A stretch of 40,434 bases of DNA. Origin: Kiritimatiellia bacterium. GTDB taxonomy: Bacteria > Verrucomicrobiota > Kiritimatiellia > RFP12 > UBA1067. Where the stretch lies: NCBI GenBank assembly GCA_017962315.1, contig JAGCVN010000127.1:1-40434 (forward strand), given 5' to 3'. Shown piece by piece: positions 17,181-25,315 of the stretch; position 1 is the first letter of the stretch; each line of letters begins with the position of its first letter. The position numbers and the translations under genes were made by a program. A model generated the notes under the pieces. The model searched no databases, had not been told where the DNA came from, and saw only the letters and a program-made list of their open reading frames with translations.

Positions 17181-18251
17181 TCAACGATCGAGAAGATCGG
17201 CGACGCGGGAAGCCGCTTCCGGAACAGCCAATGTGCGGATGGCCGTCGCCATCTGCCGCAACTGCATCGGATTTTCCATCTTATGTTTCAAGTAGCGCAT
17301 CAGGGAGCGCCCGGTGAGTTCGTCCTGCCGGGCTTCGTCCGCGCCGCCGCTTGCCGCGAGGGCTGCTGCATTGAGATGCTGGTGGTCGCGCACGGCGGAA
17401 GGTAGTGGGACGAGCAACGCCGGCTTTCCCAGATACGCCAATTCAAAACAGGTGGATGCACCGGCGCGCGCGACGACCAGATCCGTCGAAGCGAACGCAC
17501 GGCCCATGTCCGGGAAGAAGGCCGCCGTTTTATTCGGGACGCCGGCCTTTTCATAGCACGCCCGCACCCATTCTTCATCCGCCTCGCCGGTCTGGTGCAA
17601 CACGAAGAGACGGCCGTGGACTTCCTTGTCCAACAGGACGGCCGCCTGTGAAGCGATCTCGTTCAACCGGTGCGCCCCCTGGCTTCCCCCCGTCACAAAG
17701 AAAACGAACGCCCCTTCGGGAATCTCTTCGTAGCGAGGCTGCCCCTCCAGGTCGCAACGGACGGGAAGCCCCGTACATTTGACTTCGCGTTTTTTCAAGT
17801 GTTTCGCCGTTTCCGGGAAGGATATGGCGACGCACGAGGCATACCGCGCAAGGAATTCCACCGCCTTGCCCGGAACGGCGTTCGCCTCGTGAAGGACAAT
17901 GCGGATGCCTTTCCAATGCGCGGCCAGAACGGGCGGAAGGCTGGCGTACGACCCCATCGCCAAAACGGCGTCCGGCTTAAACGCACGAAACCGCAGGAGA
18001 CAGCGGAAAAACGACCGGATGACCGGGAAGAGGTTATGGAGCGAAAGCGGTTTCGCGTACGTGTGGAACACCGGGCCGTTCCAAGCCGTCAACGTCTTCC
18101 CTTCGACGGCACGCCCCGACAGCCAGACCTCCACCTCGTGTCCCCGTCCCCGTAACTCGTTCGCGACCGCCAGACCGGGGAAAACATGCCCCCCCGTTCC
18201 GCCGCACGTCACGATTAACCTTTTCTTTTCCTTCTCCCTGCCCTTGGCCAT
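17181..18251 (-). CDS. murG: MurG, lipid II-forming GlcNAc transferase
   Basis: Transfers GlcNAc from UDP-GlcNAc to undecaprenyl-PP-MurNAc-pentapeptide (lipid I to lipid II) on the inner face of the membrane. The 356-aa protein has the GGTGGHVFPGLAVA loop (Gly17-His22) of the GT28 family, HEANAVPGKA, TGLPVR, the second glycine loop VTGGSQGAHRLN, and the donor-binding segment ASTDLVVARAGASTCFELAY with PALLVPLPSAVRDHQHLNA, which is the standard MurG end. It sits outside the usual division/cell-wall cluster, last in the nfnA-nfnB-murG operon, 6 bp after the nfnB stop with only a weak ribosome site, so translational coupling is likely. Confidence 0.95.
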   Translation of the reverse strand: MAKGREKEKKRLIVTCGGTGGHVFPGLAVANELRGRGHEVEVWLSGRAVEGKTLTAWNGPVFHTYAKPLSLHNLFPVIRSFFRCLLRFRAFKPDAVLAMGSYASLPPVLAAHWKGIRIVLHEANAVPGKAVEFLARYASCVAISFPETAKHLKKREVKCTGLPVRCDLEGQPRYEEIPEGAFVFFVTGGSQGAHRLNEIASQAAVLLDKEVHGRLFVLHQTGEADEEWVRACYEKAGVPNKTAAFFPDMGRAFASTDLVVARAGASTCFELAYLGKPALLVPLPSAVRDHQHLNAAALAASGGADEARQDELTGRSLMRYLKHKMENPMQLRQMATAIRTLAVPEAASRVADLLDR

Positions 18252-18257
18252 AGCACC

Positions 18258-19742
18258 CTACTTTTTCCCTGCGAGATATCCGTTGATCGCGGCAGCGGCT
18301 TTCCGGCCTTCGCCCATTGCGAGAATCACGGTGGCGGCACCCAGCACAATATCCCCGCCGGCGTAGATGCCTTCGAGTGACGTCCTGTTCGTTTCATCAA
18401 CCACGATGTTTCCGCGTTTGTTCAATTCAAGCCCGGGCGTCGTCCGTCCGATAAGGGGATTGGATCCGTTTCCGATGGCGACGATCACGGCGTCAATCGC
18501 CATCTCAAACTCGCTGCCGGGCACGGGAACGGGGCTGCGCCGCCCGGAGGCATCCGGCTCGCCCAGTTCAAAGCGGATACATTTAATCGCCTTGACGACA
18601 TCGTTTTCGTCACCCAACACCTCGACCGCGTTCTGCAGGAGATGGAACTGGACGCCTTCTTCCTTCGCATGTTGCACTTCTTCCACACGGGCGGGCATCT
18701 CGGCTTCCGTGCGGCGGTAGATCAGGTGGACTTCCTCCGCGCCGAGGCGGAGCGCCATGCGGGCGGCATCCATCGCCACGTTCCCGCCGCCGAGGACGGC
18801 TACTTTCTTCGCGAGGTAGAGCGGCGTGTGCGCCGTCTCCGTCTGATACGCCTTCATCAAATTGGCACGGGTCAGGTATTCGTTGGCGGAAAAGACACCG
18901 ACAAGATTTTCGCCGGGGATGTCCATAAACTTGGGCAGACCGGCGCCGGTCCCGATGAAGACGGCATCGAACCCGTCCTCTTCCATCAACTCGCCGATCG
19001 TGCGGGTACGTCCGACAACGAAGTTCGTCTCCAGCTTAACACCCATTTGGAGAAGGCCGTCGATTTCCTGCTGGACAATCGCCTTGGGCAGGCGGAATTC
19101 GGGAATGCCGTAGACCAGCACGCCGCCGGGTTTATGGAACGCCTCGAACATCGTCACGTCATGCCCCTCGCGACGCACATCCGCCGCCACGGTAATGCAG
19201 CTCGGTCCGCTCCCGATCACCGCCACCTTCTTGCCGGTCTCCGGCTTGACGGCGACGGCGGGGAGGTTCCCGAGCGAGCGCCGACGATCCGCACAGAACC
19301 GCTCGACCCGTCCGATCGCGACCGCCTTATCGACCGATTTCAACACTTTGCCCATCGTGCAATTTTTCTGGCACTGGGACTCCTGCGGGCAGACCCGGCC
19401 GCAGACGGCGGGCAACAGGGAACTTTGCCTGATGATGTCGATCGCGCCGGAAAAATCCCCCTGCGCGGCCGCATGGAGGAACTCCGGAATGCGCACCTGC
19501 ACGGGGCACCCCTGCACACACGGCGCGTTTTTGCACTGGAGGCAGCGCATCGCCTCCGCCCGGGCTTCTTCCGGGGAATAGCCGAGCGCGACTTCGCTCA
19601 TGTTACGCCGGCGGACATCCGGCTCCTGCGAGGGCATCTCGTGCGGCGGGATCGCCATGCGGTCTTTCGGCGACAGTTCCCGTCCCTCGAACGAACGCAG
19701 CTGTTCCTCCGCTTCCTTCTGCAACACGTCAGGTGTCTTCAT
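18258..19742 (-). CDS. nfnB: NfnB/SudA-type NADPH oxidoreductase (GltD-like flavoprotein)
   Basis: Large subunit of the NADH-dependent reduced ferredoxin:NADP+ oxidoreductase (electron-bifurcating transhydrogenase), also annotated as sulfide dehydrogenase SudA or glutamate synthase small chain. The 494 aa contain an N-terminal iron-sulfur part (CLQCKNAPCVQGCPV and VCGRVCPQESQCQKNC, eight cysteines for two [4Fe-4S] clusters), an FAD loop VIGSGPSCITVAADV, an NADPH loop VLGGGNVAMDAARMALRLGA and the ending YAGGDIVLGAATVILAMGEG. The immediately preceding gene encodes the matching FAD/[2Fe-2S] subunit, which favours Nfn over a true GOGAT; no large glutamate synthase subunit is present. It starts 3 bp after the nfnA stop. 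Confidence 0.88.
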   Translation of the reverse strand: MKTPDVLQKEAEEQLRSFEGRELSPKDRMAIPPHEMPSQEPDVRRRNMSEVALGYSPEEARAEAMRCLQCKNAPCVQGCPVQVRIPEFLHAAAQGDFSGAIDIIRQSSLLPAVCGRVCPQESQCQKNCTMGKVLKSVDKAVAIGRVERFCADRRRSLGNLPAVAVKPETGKKVAVIGSGPSCITVAADVRREGHDVTMFEAFHKPGGVLVYGIPEFRLPKAIVQQEIDGLLQMGVKLETNFVVGRTRTIGELMEEDGFDAVFIGTGAGLPKFMDIPGENLVGVFSANEYLTRANLMKAYQTETAHTPLYLAKKVAVLGGGNVAMDAARMALRLGAEEVHLIYRRTEAEMPARVEEVQHAKEEGVQFHLLQNAVEVLGDENDVVKAIKCIRFELGEPDASGRRSPVPVPGSEFEMAIDAVIVAIGNGSNPLIGRTTPGLELNKRGNIVVDETNRTSLEGIYAGGDIVLGAATVILAMGEGRKAAAAINGYLAGKK

Positions 19743-19745
19743 GGC

Positions 19746-20612
19746 TTACTTCCCCTCCTTCGCGGCAAGGGCGTCCGCCGCCTGCATCAGGTTGCAGAAA
19801 TGCTCCTTCGCCCACATTTCGCGGGGCTTGAACATCCGCATCCGTTTCATCATGTTGTCGAAATCCACTTCGTGACCGTCAAACTCCGGTCCGTCGACGC
19901 AGACGAACTTCGTCTTGCCTCCGACGGTCACGCGACAGCCGCCGCACATCCCCGTGCCGTCAACCATGATGGTGTTGAGCGAGACGATGGTCTTCACCCC
20001 GTAGGGTTTCGTGGTCAACGCGCAGAACTTCATCATGATCGGCGGTCCGATCGCGACGACCAAATCCGGCGGGGGCGTCTGCCCGCACAGTTCCTTCAAC
20101 GGCTCGGTGACAAGCCCCTTGCGCCCGCTTGAGCCGTCGTCCGTGATGAGGATCAACTCATCGGCGACCGCGCGCATCTCCTCGGTCATCACGAACAAAC
20201 CGATGTTCCGGGCCCCCATGATCATGGTGACTTTGTTCCCGGCGGCTTTCATCGCCTGGGCGATCGGATACATCGGGGCGACGCCGATACCGCCGCCGAC
20301 GCAGACGACATGCCCGAACTTCTCGATGTGCGTCGGGCTTCCGAGGGGTCCTAGAATGGCGGCAATTTCATCGCCCTCGTTCTTTTGGGAAAGCAACGTC
20401 GTGGTCGCGCCCACCTTCTGGAAAATGAGCGTGATTGTCCCCTTCCCCGGGTCGGCGTCCGCGATGGTCAGCGGGACGCGCTCGCCGATCTGCGTGTCAA
20501 TCTGCAAGATGATGAACTGTCCCGCCTTCCGTTCTCGCGCAATCAACGGGGCCTCGACCTCCATCCGAAAGACATCCTGCGAAAGCTGCGTCTTCCTCAC
20601 TATACGATGCAT
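19746..20612 (-). CDS. nfnA: NfnA/SudB-type FAD and [2Fe-2S] subunit
   Basis: Small subunit of the NfnAB complex, 288 aa, of the dihydroorotate dehydrogenase electron-transfer (PyrK) family. It has an FAD-binding block (AGQFIILQID, then RVPLTIAD), an NAD(H) block (ILGPLGSP and VVCVGGGIGVAPMYP), and a C-terminal [2Fe-2S] loop DGTGMCGGCRVTVGG with a further Cys in FVCVDGPEFDGHEVDFDNM, the last being a signature of SudB/NfnA. ATG 20612 is chosen because GGAAGG lies seven bases upstream; a TTG 24 bases further up is unsupported. First gene of the operon, with promoter at 20651-20679. The complex couples NADH and reduced ferredoxin to NADPH production in anaerobes. Confidence 0.88.
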   Translation of the reverse strand: MHRIVRKTQLSQDVFRMEVEAPLIARERKAGQFIILQIDTQIGERVPLTIADADPGKGTITLIFQKVGATTTLLSQKNEGDEIAAILGPLGSPTHIEKFGHVVCVGGGIGVAPMYPIAQAMKAAGNKVTMIMGARNIGLFVMTEEMRAVADELILITDDGSSGRKGLVTEPLKELCGQTPPPDLVVAIGPPIMMKFCALTTKPYGVKTIVSLNTIMVDGTGMCGGCRVTVGGKTKFVCVDGPEFDGHEVDFDNMMKRMRMFKPREMWAKEHFCNLMQAADALAAKEGK

Positions 20613-20650
20613 GGCAAACCTTCCGTTTTCCTTCAACGTTTGAAAATACC

Positions 20651-20679
20651 ATTTTACCAGCCCGCCCCAGATTCGTCAA
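20651..20679 (-). promoter_or_regulatory. sigma70 promoter of nfnA-nfnB-murG
   Basis: On the minus strand TTGACG (20679-20674), 17 bases, TAAAAT (20656-20651), then 38 bases to the nfnA ATG. The -35 overlaps the stop region of the upstream mannonate dehydratase-like gene. Confidence 0.75.
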
Positions 20680-21704
20680 TGTGAATGAAGCAGGGCTTTG
20701 AGATAGCCGTTGGCAAAAAGCCGACCGAGCGTGAAATATCCGGGCGTCTCTTCCGGCGCGAGGATGCGGTCGTATGCCATCTCCGGCACATGGTCGCCAC
20801 GCACCGGGACGTCAAGGCCGAGTTCGCGGTAGACGCGCATGAGCGCGAACAGATCGGTATCTCCCTCGTCGTGGAAGAGCTCGGTGAAATCCTCTTTCGT
20901 GCCTTTCACATCGCGTATGTGAATGAACGCGATGCGCTTCCCAAAGTGGCGGGCGGCGTCGGCGAGCGTTTCCGCAGGATTCATGCGGTTCAAATCACCG
21001 CCCGGCATCAGCTTGAAGTTCGCCTGACAGAACGTGACGGCGTTGGAGGGCGAGGGATAGAGCGCGTAGGCACGGTCGTATGCCTCGACGGAACCGAAGA
21101 TGCGCGCATAGCCGCCAAGTGACGGGAGGCAGGGATCATCGGGGTGCAGTCCCATACGGATTCCCCACTTCTCCGCTGTCGGCATGACGGCTTTCAGGAA
21201 GAATTCGTAATTCCTCCACACTTGGTCTGCATTTAACCTGAGCCTTGCTTCCGCTTGTTCCCGGCAGCCATCAAGCGCCATCGAATCCGCAAGCGAGAAA
21301 CAGGTCGCCTTCGCGCCGCCGCGCCCTTCGCGTACGCCCGTGCGCGACCATCCCCTCCCCACCATGAAATTGTAGCAGAGTAGTTTAATCCCAAGACGTC
21401 CCATCGACTCCAGCAGTTCGCGGTAACGGGCCGCCACCTCCTCCCTCGCCTCCGGATTTCCAGTGCCCTCCGCGCCGTATTCCTTGACCGGGGACAGGTC
21501 GAACGGGTCGCCTTCAAGGCCGACAACGGCCAGTCCGGCGGACTTCAGGCGAGAAACAATCCCCGAAAGGGTTTCATAGCACCACGGATCGGGAAGCCCT
21601 GTCTGGTCCGGATGGACTTTCACAACCACATCCGTGATACCCATCTGCGGGCAAAGTTTCCAGAGCGGGTGCGGTGTCGGCGGCACGAATTCCACAAGCG
21701 TCAT
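20676..21704 (-). CDS. uxuA: mannonate dehydratase (UxuA)-like protein
   Basis: Likely dehydrates D-mannonate to 2-keto-3-deoxygluconate in the glucuronate pathway; 342 aa against 350-395 for the family. UxuA-type marks are LCYNFMVGRGWSRT, MGLHPDDPCLPSLGG (family HPDDPP), FCQANFKLMPGGD (family C(Q)GNF), IAFIHIRDVKG, FTELFHDEGDTDL and VPVRGDHVPEM (family P(I/V)RPDHG). The metal-binding His/Cys/Asp positions are kept, but several motifs differ from classical UxuA, so a related TIM-barrel sugar-acid enzyme or isomerase cannot be excluded. ATG 21704; the run AAGGGGGAT is the probable ribosome site. Its own strong promoter and ~125-nt leader lie upstream; no other uronate gene is in the window. 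Confidence 0.72.
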   Translation of the reverse strand: MTLVEFVPPTPHPLWKLCPQMGITDVVVKVHPDQTGLPDPWCYETLSGIVSRLKSAGLAVVGLEGDPFDLSPVKEYGAEGTGNPEAREEVAARYRELLESMGRLGIKLLCYNFMVGRGWSRTGVREGRGGAKATCFSLADSMALDGCREQAEARLRLNADQVWRNYEFFLKAVMPTAEKWGIRMGLHPDDPCLPSLGGYARIFGSVEAYDRAYALYPSPSNAVTFCQANFKLMPGGDLNRMNPAETLADAARHFGKRIAFIHIRDVKGTKEDFTELFHDEGDTDLFALMRVYRELGLDVPVRGDHVPEMAYDRILAPEETPGYFTLGRLFANGYLKALLHSH

Positions 21705-21830
21705 GATTCAAACATCCCCCTTTTGTCGGGCGATACGCCCCCTTCCCCGCGCGGGGCACGGCCGCGTACGCCGACGGCACCCCGCCTGACCATACGTAAA
21801 CCGGGCCAGCCGCCCCACGGAATGTCGCCC

Positions 21831-21859
21831 ATTGTACTATGCCCCCCCTGCATTGTCAA
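21831..21859 (-). promoter_or_regulatory. near-consensus promoter of the mannonate dehydratase-like gene
   Basis: On the minus strand TTGACA (21859-21854), 17 bases, TACAAT (21836-21831). The ~125-nt leader to ATG 21704 contains the palindrome CCCCGCGCGGGG near 21745-21756 and the short hairpin GGGCG-ATA-CGCCC (21728-21740) just ahead of the ribosome site, possible control structures. Confidence 0.75.
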
Positions 21860-21998
21860 TCCGAACCGGAACAGGGGCACGGGACGCCTCTGCTTTTTCG
21901 ATGAACGCATCCGAAAGCGGCAACGCAAAGGGGCGCGCACGCAGTAAGGCGCAGGTCCGGGGAAGACAACGCGGACGTCGCCCGTGTGATTTTCCGCC

Positions 21999-22027
21999 TT
22001 GCCTTGCTGGAGGAATCCGCGTATACT
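21999..22027 (+). promoter_or_regulatory. sigma70 promoter of the HydG-like/kinase operon
   Basis: TTGCCT (21999-22004), 17 bases, TATACT (22022-22027), divergent from the mannonate dehydratase-like promoter 140 bp away. The leader to ATG 22155 is about 120 nt. Confidence 0.7.
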
Positions 22028-22048
22028 GGCGGCTCGTTTCCACGGCGA

Positions 22049-22105
22049 GGGAATTCCCACCTGACCCTAGGAATCCCGTGCCGCCGCCCCGACGCGGTGC
22101 GGCAC
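22049..22105 (+). other. structured GC-rich leader of the HydG-like gene
   Basis: GGGAATTCCC (22049-22058) is a perfect palindrome. GTGCCGC (22078-22084) and GCGGCAC (22099-22105) form a 7-bp stem over a 14-base loop that can pair further (CGC with GCG). It does not fit a riboswitch class I can name. Confidence 0.4.
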
Positions 22106-22154
22106 GTTCCGAAGGAAGGGTTCCCGTCCGCAGGGGAACAACAGGAGACCAGCC

Positions 22155-23690
22155 ATGTTGACTTTTCCAAGCCCTTCCATCCGCCATTACAAGGACGTCG
22201 CAGATTACCGGGAGCATTTTGTTCGGCAGGACCAGATCGACCGCTACCTGCCCGGCGGAAAACACTTCATCGACGACGCGAAGATCCTTGCGGATCTCGC
22301 GACGGCGGCGGCGCTCCCGAAGAACGACCCCGCGCGCGTCCGCGACATCCTCGCCAAGTCACGGACCCTCAACACCCTGCTTCCAGAAGAGACCGCCTAC
22401 CTGCTGCAGGTGGACGACCCTGCCCTCCTGGAGGAGATGGAACGCGCCGCGCTGGAAATCAAACATTCCGTCTACGACAACCGGGTCGTGATGTTCGCCC
22501 CGCTCTACATCTCGAACCTCTGCGTGAACCGCTGCCGCTACTGCGGTTTCCGTTGCGACAACCCGCAGGAACGCCGCCGGATGCTGACAATGGACGAGAT
22601 CAAGCAGGAAATCGACATCCTCGCCGGAAAGATCGGCCACAAGCGCTTGATTGCCGTCTACGGCGAGCATCCGCTCACCTCGACGGATTATTTCGCAGAA
22701 ACCATCCAGACCATCTACGCCCGGCAGGTGAAGTCCCCAAAAGGAACAAACGTCGGAATCCGCCGCGTCAACGTCAATGCCGCGCCCCTGCCTGTCGAAG
22801 ACCTGCGCGTCCTGCACGAGGTCGGCATCGGCACCTTCCAGGTTTTCCAGGAAACCTACCATCGCGCGACCTACGAACGACTCCACCCGCAGGATACGGT
22901 GAAGGGCAACTACGATTGGCGCACCACCTGTTTCCACCGCTGCATGGAGGCGGGCGTGGACGACGTCGGTCTGGGAGTCCTCTTCGGCCTGTACGACTGG
23001 CAATACGAGGTGATGGCCCTGCTCTACCATTCACGCGACCTTGAGAAATGGTTTAACATCGGCCCGCACACCATCTCCTTCCCCCGGATGCAACCAGCCA
23101 GCGGGACGGACATCCCGCAAAAATCGCCCTACATCTTCGACGACGCGACCTTCCGGCGTATCGTCATCGTCACGCGCCTCTCCGTACCCTACACGGGGAT
23201 GATCATCACCTGCCGCGAATCACCCGCCACGCGCGACGCCTCTGTAAACTGGGGCGTCACGCAGATGGACGCGAGCAGCAACATCGCCATCAAAGGGTAC
23301 AGCGACTTCGCGCACGAGTCCCACCAGGAGATGGACATCCAGCAGTTCATGCTGGCGGACAACCGGACGCTGGAGGGGCTTATCTGCGATTTCGCGAAAC
23401 GCGGCATTATTACCTCGTTCTGCACGGCGGGATACCGCTGCGGACGCACGGGGGGCTGTATCATGGACGCACTCAAGACCGGCAAGGAGGGCAAGTTCTG
23501 CAAGGTCAACGCCGTGTTGACGTTCCGTGAATGGCTGGACGATTTCGCCTCTCCCGAGGCGTTGAAACTCTGTACGCCGGTCATCGAGAGCGAACTTGCC
23601 GCGATCCAGAAGTGGCTTCCCCGCTTCTGGCCCACGGTTAAGGAACATTACGACCGTATCTGCAACGGCGAGCGTGACCTTTTCTTCTAA
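22155..23690 (+). CDS. hydG: HydG-like radical SAM protein with altered C-terminal cluster motif
   Basis: Closest family is HydG, the tyrosine lyase that makes the Fe(CO)(CN) unit of the [FeFe]-hydrogenase H-cluster; ThiH is the shorter relative. At 511 aa it has the HydG length, including the C-terminal extension. The radical SAM cluster motif is CVNRCRYC (Cys123, Cys127, Cys130), followed by VYGEHP, RRVNVNAAPLPVEDL, FQETYH, GLGVLFGLYDW and GPHTISFPRMQPASG, all HydG/ThiH landmarks. Canonical HydG binds its second cluster with C-x2-C-x22-C. Here Cys423 and Cys449 are in place but the middle position is Gly426, with Cys429 and Cys435 nearby (CTAGYRCGRTGGC). AGGAG precedes ATG 22155. HydE, HydF and hydrogenase are not in the window. 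It could be a maturase variant or a paralogue with a different product. Confidence 0.8.
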   Translation: MLTFPSPSIRHYKDVADYREHFVRQDQIDRYLPGGKHFIDDAKILADLATAAALPKNDPARVRDILAKSRTLNTLLPEETAYLLQVDDPALLEEMERAALEIKHSVYDNRVVMFAPLYISNLCVNRCRYCGFRCDNPQERRRMLTMDEIKQEIDILAGKIGHKRLIAVYGEHPLTSTDYFAETIQTIYARQVKSPKGTNVGIRRVNVNAAPLPVEDLRVLHEVGIGTFQVFQETYHRATYERLHPQDTVKGNYDWRTTCFHRCMEAGVDDVGLGVLFGLYDWQYEVMALLYHSRDLEKWFNIGPHTISFPRMQPASGTDIPQKSPYIFDDATFRRIVIVTRLSVPYTGMIITCRESPATRDASVNWGVTQMDASSNIAIKGYSDFAHESHQEMDIQQFMLADNRTLEGLICDFAKRGIITSFCTAGYRCGRTGGCIMDALKTGKEGKFCKVNAVLTFREWLDDFASPEALKLCTPVIESELAAIQKWLPRFWPTVKEHYDRICNGERDLFF

Positions 23691-23717
23691 CCCAGACGCC
23701 GCAGGGAGGTGTCCGAC

Positions 23718-24887
23718 ATGGCATCCGGATTTTTCGACCGGCTCGTTTCCCGCGTGGACAAGCTCGACTCGGGCAGTCTCCAGGCGCAGATCCAGCGTCT
23801 CGCGAACGAACGCGGTTTCCTTGAAACGATCTTCCAGACCATCCAGGAAGGACTTCTCGTGCTGGACGGTTCGGGATGCCTTGTCTTTGCCAACCAGGCA
23901 GCCGAGCAGATCGTCGGCTTCCGTTTCGCCGAGCAACGCGGGCACTCCATGTTCCGCCTTCTCAAGGAATGGGACTGGGAACACCTCGTCAACGGCAAGC
24001 ACGATCCCAGCGGATGGACCAGCCTGGTCACGCGCGAAATCGAGGTGATGTACCCGGAACACCGCTTCGTCAGCGTCTACGCCGCCCCGCTGAGCCGCGA
24101 CACCTCAGAAGAGAACATACTGGTAATCCTCCGGGACGTGACGTCGGAACGCCTCCGGGAAAATTCCGCGCTCGAAACGGAACGGACCAACGCCATCTGC
24201 CAGCTTGCCGCCGGCGTCGCCCACGAGATCGGCAACCCGCTCAACGCCCTGAACATCCATTTGCAGGTTCTCGCACGGGACCTTCGCGAGGAGTATGCGC
24301 TCGACGAAGACGTACGCAACCATTACGACGGGCTGGTACAGGTGGCGCGCAGCGAAGTGGTACGACTGGACACAATCATCCGCCAGTTCCTCGGTGCCTT
24401 GCGCCCCTCCCGGCTCGTGCTGCGCCCGGAACACCCGGAAGAGGTCGTCAAGGATTCGCTGAAGGTACTTCAGACGGAACTGGGGAACAGGCGGATCGCC
24501 GTCTCGCTCGACGCGCCCGCACGGATTCCCAAACTGATGCTCGACCGGCAACAGATGCAGCAGGTCTTCTTCAACCTAATGAAGAACGCGATGGAGGCAA
24601 TGCCTGACGGCGGCCGCCTCCGCATCCTTTTCGAAGTCGACGACACCTTCGTGACGATTTCCATCGTGGACAACGGGAAAGGAATCCCTCCGGAAGAGCT
24701 TGGCAGACTGTTTGAACCCTACCACACGACAAAGGCCGATGGAAACGGCCTCGGCCTGATGGTCGTCAAGCGGATCGTGAGCGGCCACGGCGGCGAAATC
24801 GAGGTTTCCAGCAAGCCTGAGGCAGGGACTTGTTTCAAGATCCGCCTCCCTCTGCAAGAACGCCGAATCCGCCGTCTGAATGCCTAA
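23718..24887 (+). CDS. PAS-domain sensor histidine kinase, cytoplasmic
   Basis: Two-component sensor kinase, 389 aa, with no membrane segment. Residues ~35-150 form a PAS domain (FQTIQEGLLVLDGSGCLVFANQAAEQIVG through LVILRDVTSER). The HisKA dimerisation domain follows, with phosphoacceptor His169 in GVAHEIGNPLNAL. The ATPase domain shows N-box NLMKNAMEAM, G1 DNGKGIP, F-box LFEPYHTTK and G2 GNGLGLMVVKRIV; the layout is NtrB/AtoS-like. ATG 23718 has GGGAGG eight bases upstream; the GTG at 23709 lies inside that ribosome site. It starts 27 bp after the HydG-like gene, so the two are one operon; the response regulator is not in the window. A soluble PAS sensor beside a HydG-like protein suggests redox or H2/CO-related sensing, which is inference. 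Confidence 0.9.
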   Translation: MASGFFDRLVSRVDKLDSGSLQAQIQRLANERGFLETIFQTIQEGLLVLDGSGCLVFANQAAEQIVGFRFAEQRGHSMFRLLKEWDWEHLVNGKHDPSGWTSLVTREIEVMYPEHRFVSVYAAPLSRDTSEENILVILRDVTSERLRENSALETERTNAICQLAAGVAHEIGNPLNALNIHLQVLARDLREEYALDEDVRNHYDGLVQVARSEVVRLDTIIRQFLGALRPSRLVLRPEHPEEVVKDSLKVLQTELGNRRIAVSLDAPARIPKLMLDRQQMQQVFFNLMKNAMEAMPDGGRLRILFEVDDTFVTISIVDNGKGIPPEELGRLFEPYHTTKADGNGLGLMVVKRIVSGHGGEIEVSSKPEAGTCFKIRLPLQERRIRRLNA

Positions 24888-25315
24888 CGATTAGGCACAT
24901 CAGCATTTGAACGTATGACTTTGGCTATAACGATACGTTGAAAAAGCGAAAGGTGTTATGACAGCTTATCTTCATTTACATCCCCGTGCAAAGCGCGGGC
25001 GGCGGGTCTGCCTATAATATGCCATTTATCCCCATGAATGCTCCCGCGCGCGGCCGATCCGCTCTCGTTTAAAACTTCACCCCACGGTTTGCCGGAGGCA
25101 CAATATAGCAAGTTATCCGAATCGAATCACTCGCGCCGAGGCGCGAGCGGGAGGCAGCGTTAAAAGCTACTCACGTACTCCTGTCATCCGCCCCGCCCCA
25201 CCCCCGCGAAGGGCATTGGGAACGCTGCCCCTGAGTCTTTGCGTTTCAACCAAAAACCACGTGGCATCCGTTCCCACAAAAACGTAGGAAAACAAATCCC
25301 TCGCGAATACAATGG
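24888..25315. other. 428-bp gap: no gene; a hairpin, a lone -10 and weak repeat traces
   Basis: No credible open frame. CTCGCGCC-GA-GGCGCGAG (25130-25147) is a perfect 8-bp stem with a 2-base centre. TATAAT occurs at 25013-25018 (+) without a clear -35, so a small transcript through the hairpin is possible but unsupported. The segment GGAACGCTGCCCCT plus TCTTTGCGTTTCAACCAAA (25217-25255) resembles GGGACGTTGCCCCT and TCTCTGCGTCTCAATCAAA of the 16700 repeat. Confidence 0.5.

Noticed and set aside
22028-22154. A known riboswitch ahead of the HydG-like gene (B12, TPP, SAM considered).
   Set aside because: The core sequences of those classes are not present; only generic hairpins are seen.
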